This document shows positions 62,077 to 64,000 of a stretch of DNA of 64,000 nt, in pieces. Position numbers and translations under genes: made by a program. The stretch comes from Flavobacterium sp. (GTDB lineage: Bacteria; Bacteroidota; Bacteroidia; Flavobacteriales; Flavobacteriaceae): assembly GCA_023259675.1 (NCBI GenBank), contig JALRGT010000009.1, positions 1 through 64,000 of the forward strand, in the 5' to 3' direction. The notes beneath the pieces were generated by a model. That model saw only the letters and a program-made list of their open reading frames with translations, searched no databases and was not told where the DNA came from. Positions within the stretch are counted from its first letter, which is position 1. Each line of letters begins with the position of its first letter.

Positions 62077-62277
62077 ATCAAAAAGAAAATTAAAATACTA
62101 AAAGGAAATTTTCACGAACGCCTGCATCGTGAACCCTCTTTTTTGCATCCGAAGTTGAAATTCATACCCAATATTATCGTTAACCTGAGCTGTTTTATCA
62201 TTACGGCCGTGGTAATCTCCAGTTTGTTATACTTGCTGTTTCATTATTTGATTGATAAGTTTTATCATTTGAATTGA
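62077..62277 (+). CDS. Possible 66-residue membrane protein lacking a standard start codon
   Basis: An open frame from about 62068 to the TGA at 62275 reads …LKGNFHERLHREPSFLHPKLKFIPN, then a strong transmembrane stretch CFIITAVVISSLLYLLFHYLI. No ATG, GTG or TTG occurs before the conserved-looking part. Non-standard starts (ATC at 62077, ATT at 62089) or a lost start codon are the options. A partial copy of its 3' end recurs at 63578-63670. It may be a decaying gene. Confidence 0.4.
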   Translation: MKKKIKILKGNFHERLHREPSFLHPKLKFIPNIIVNLSCFIITAVVISSLLYLLFHYLIDKFYHLN

Positions 62278-62278
62278 T

Positions 62279-62365
62279 ATGGGTGATAGTAGTTTAATAT
62301 TCCCAGTTATAGGCTTGTTTGCAATAGGAATCCCCATTTTTGTAGTATACTTTTTCAAGACTTAG
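62279..62365 (+). CDS. Candidate 28-residue membrane peptide
   Basis: ATG at 62279, one base after the stop of the preceding frame, then MGDSSLIFPVIGLFAIGIPI and FVVYFFKT and a TAG. A single transmembrane helix with a short basic tail, like other operon-coupled small proteins. No homology was recognised. Confidence 0.4.
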   Translation: MGDSSLIFPVIGLFAIGIPIFVVYFFKT

Positions 62366-62524
62366 ATAAAGCGTGCTATTTATTAAATCCAACAGTAAAA
62401 AGTAAATCGGCAGTAAAAAATTAGACATTATAAATGGAAACATACTATTGGATAAAAAATATTTTTCAAATCTAGAAATAGGTCAAAGCGGAAAAGGGTT
62501 GTCAAAAAAAGCAATAATTAAAAT

Positions 62525-63517
62525 ATGAAAAAAAATAAAATTAAAAGTTCGATTGCAGTTATTGGCTTTGCTTTAACTACTGTAATTGCAAATGCACAAA
62601 CAACCAAAAAAATAACAGTTGCGCAGGATGGCAGTGGTGATTTCAAAACCGTTCAGGTTGCCATTGATGCTGCCGAAACAGACAATGTTGCAGTTTTAAT
62701 TTATATTAAAAAAGGAATTTACAAAGAAAAGCTGGTTATCCCGTCATCAAAAGCAGGATTGAGATTGGTAGGCGAGGATAAAGAAAATACTATTCTTACT
62801 TATGATGATTATTCTGGAAAACCCAATCCAAATTCAAATAGAAACATTGGAACTTCTGATTCCTATACGCTTTTAGTTCGTGCCGATGATGTTACCCTAG
62901 AGAATATAACTATAGCGAATTCTTGGTGTGCGAAAGGGCAGGCAGTTTCTTTGCATGTAAAAGGAACTCGTTTTGTAATTCGAAATGCTAGAATTTTAGG
63001 TTGCCAAGATACCTTGCTAACTGATGGGGACGGAAGTTATCAATATTACGAAAATTGCTATATCGAGGGAACTACCGATTTTATATTTGGACCGGCCACA
63101 GCAGTTTTTAAAAATTGCACCATTAAAAGCAAAAAAGATTCTTTTATTACAGCTGCATCAACTCCGGAAAATCAAGAATTCGGTTATGTTTTCTTCAATT
63201 GTAATCTAATAGCCAATGCCAATGTCTCCAAAGTTTTTTTAGGGCGTCCTTGGCGACCGTTTGCTAAAACTGTTTTTATAGCATGTAAGATGGGAAGTCA
63301 TATTTTTCCGGAAGGCTGGAATCCATGGGTAGATGAGCGCTTTGCTGATAAGACTAAAACCGCTTTTTATGCCGAATACCATAACAAAGGAAAAGGAGCA
63401 AAAACGAATAAAAGAGTATTTTGGTCACATCAATTATCTAAAGAGGAGGCCAAGCGGTATACTTTTCAAAACATCTTTCCTAAGGATGATTTTTGGAAAA
63501 TAATTAATAAAAAATAA
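62525..63517 (+). CDS. Pectinesterase (carbohydrate esterase family 8)
   Basis: 330 residues with a signal peptide ending ANAQ. The single right-handed beta-helix holds the CE8 motifs GQAVSLHV (GxAVAL), QDTLLTDGDGSYQYYENCYIEG (catalytic Asp in QDTL), TDFIFGPATA (second catalytic Asp) and FLGRPWRPF (Arg in LGRPW). It demethylates pectin, producing free galacturonate stretches for lyases. It has no T9SS sorting domain. The adjacent FucP-type transporter suggests a sugar-utilisation locus that continues beyond the window. Confidence 0.94.
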   Translation: MKKNKIKSSIAVIGFALTTVIANAQTTKKITVAQDGSGDFKTVQVAIDAAETDNVAVLIYIKKGIYKEKLVIPSSKAGLRLVGEDKENTILTYDDYSGKPNPNSNRNIGTSDSYTLLVRADDVTLENITIANSWCAKGQAVSLHVKGTRFVIRNARILGCQDTLLTDGDGSYQYYENCYIEGTTDFIFGPATAVFKNCTIKSKKDSFITAASTPENQEFGYVFFNCNLIANANVSKVFLGRPWRPFAKTVFIACKMGSHIFPEGWNPWVDERFADKTKTAFYAEYHNKGKGAKTNKRVFWSHQLSKEEAKRYTFQNIFPKDDFWKIINKK

Positions 63518-63520
63518 TTT

Positions 63521-63558
63521 AAAAAGCCATTTATTCAATCTAGAATAAATGGCTTTTT
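63521..63558 (+). terminator. Terminator of the pectinesterase gene
   Basis: A 15-bp stem, AAAAAGCCATTTATT (63521-63535) with AATAAATGGCTTTTT (63544-63558), begins 3 bases after the stop. Confidence 0.93.
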
Positions 63559-63577
63559 AAATTTTAAATCAAAAACG

Positions 63578-63670
63578 TTGAGGTTTATCATTACGGCTTA
63601 TGTAATCTCAAGCTTTTTATACTTGCTGTTTCACAATCTGATAGATAGATAGTTTTACCTTTTGAATTGA
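63578..63670 (+). pseudogene. Fragment duplicating the 3' end of the small membrane ORF at 62077-62277
   Basis: In frame, ATCATTACGG onward reads IITAYVISSFLYLLFHNLIDR and then a TAG, against IITAVVISSLLYLLFHYLID in the upstream copy. The untranslated TTTGAATTGA tail is also shared. The fragment follows the pectinesterase terminator and has no upstream coding part, so it is a truncated duplicate. Confidence 0.65.
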
Positions 63671-63712
63671 AAAAAATAATAGCAAGTATTATTTTTTTTC
63701 TATAACAGTAAA

Positions 63713-64000
63713 CTACGCACGCACTGATTTTACTTTGTGTCCAAATATACCAAAGTAAAGAATAATCAAAAAGCACACCAACGGAATCAAATAACCTGAT
63801 TGAATATCATCGTGGTTTAAGTCAATCAAAGTTCCCATTCCGTAAGGAAGGATGGCACCTCCCACGATAGACATCACCAGCCAGGAAGATCCGGTTTCGG
63901 TATTCGATTTAAGACCAACTAATCCCAATGAAAAAATAGTGGGGAACATGATTGACATGAAAAATCCGATTCCACCCAGGGCATAAATTACCGTAATCCC
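63713..64000 (-). CDS. C-terminal part of a FucP-type sugar:H+ symporter
   Basis: The last 95 residues of a major facilitator protein, running off the right edge of the window. GITVIYALGGIGFFMSIMFPTIFSLGLVGLKSNTETGSSWLVMSIVGGAILPYGMG is the conserved last-helix region of the glucose/galactose/fucose symporter family. The symporter imports a monosaccharide with a proton. It is on the opposite strand to the pectinesterase gene. Confidence 0.87.
   Translation of the reverse strand, partial: GITVIYALGGIGFFMSIMFPTIFSLGLVGLKSNTETGSSWLVMSIVGGAILPYGMGTLIDLNHDDIQSGYLIPLVCFLIILYFGIFGHKVKSVRA

Overview
The window is AT-rich DNA from a member of the Bacteroidota, most likely a Flavobacterium-like flavobacterium. 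Supporting signs are promoters of the type TTTG-N19-TAnnTTTG, almost no Shine-Dalgarno sequences, flavobacterial families (DUF4494, DUF6132, YceI pairs, GapN-type dehydrogenase), many Cys-anchored lipoproteins and GC-rich palindromic repeats at gene borders. No prophage, IS element, CRISPR array or rRNA operon was seen.

Layout. 0-3 kb: two identical tRNA-Lys genes, shikimate kinase, a phosphoribosyltransferase, an S4 RNA-binding protein and an FKBP-like lipoprotein. 3.1-7.9 kb: a TetR-controlled EmrAB/TolC-type drug efflux operon behind a perfect 41-bp palindrome. 8.1-13.8 kb: single metabolic genes (VOC protein, DUF4494, BBE-type flavoprotein, luciferase-like monooxygenase, FNR-type reductase) and a 700-bp spacer filled with long inverted repeats. 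13.9-17.2 kb: an accessory patch of five small genes on one strand, separated by repeat-rich spacers. 17.3-25.3 kb: the tryptophan operon trpE-G-D-C-F-B-A, interrupted by a four-helix-bundle protein and a gamma-glutamylcyclotransferase-like gene, and preceded by a leader peptide with three Trp codons and an attenuator. 25.3-29.3 kb: a secreted beta-helix protein, two YceI proteins, a nitroreductase and a MarR regulator. 29.5-35.9 kb: an RND efflux operon. 36.0-43.6 kb: two hybrid histidine kinases around a CheB/CheR/PAS fusion. 43.6-50.4 kb: a TetR-TolC-HlyD-ABC export operon like E. coli YbhGFSR. 50.4-58.7 kb: a persulfide/sulfur and respiration island (MBL-rhodanese fusion, thioredoxin, DUF2892/DUF202/DUF6132 membrane proteins, a methyltransferase fused to an HMA-like domain, cytochrome bd, TauE/SafE exporter, Crp/Fnr regulator, rhodanese). 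58.8-64 kb: GapN-type dehydrogenase, lipoprotein subtilisin, small membrane ORFs, pectinesterase and the end of a FucP-type sugar transporter.

How the genes work together. The strongest new observation is a shared promoter architecture. A palindrome GTRAC-N4-RTYAC lies exactly 26 nt upstream of the TTTG of the -7 element at three promoters: the RND efflux operon, the MBL-rhodanese operon and the TauE gene. This places the site near -41.5, the class II activator position, and the Crp/Fnr gene at 57.5 kb is the obvious candidate regulator. The inferred result is one regulon joining persulfide oxidation, sulfur-anion export and RND efflux. A second notable feature is the trp leader, whose antiterminator and terminator are mutually exclusive. 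A third is that the GC-rich dispersed repeats are translated as the ends of several proteins (TrpG, TrpF, the RND adaptor and the RND pump).
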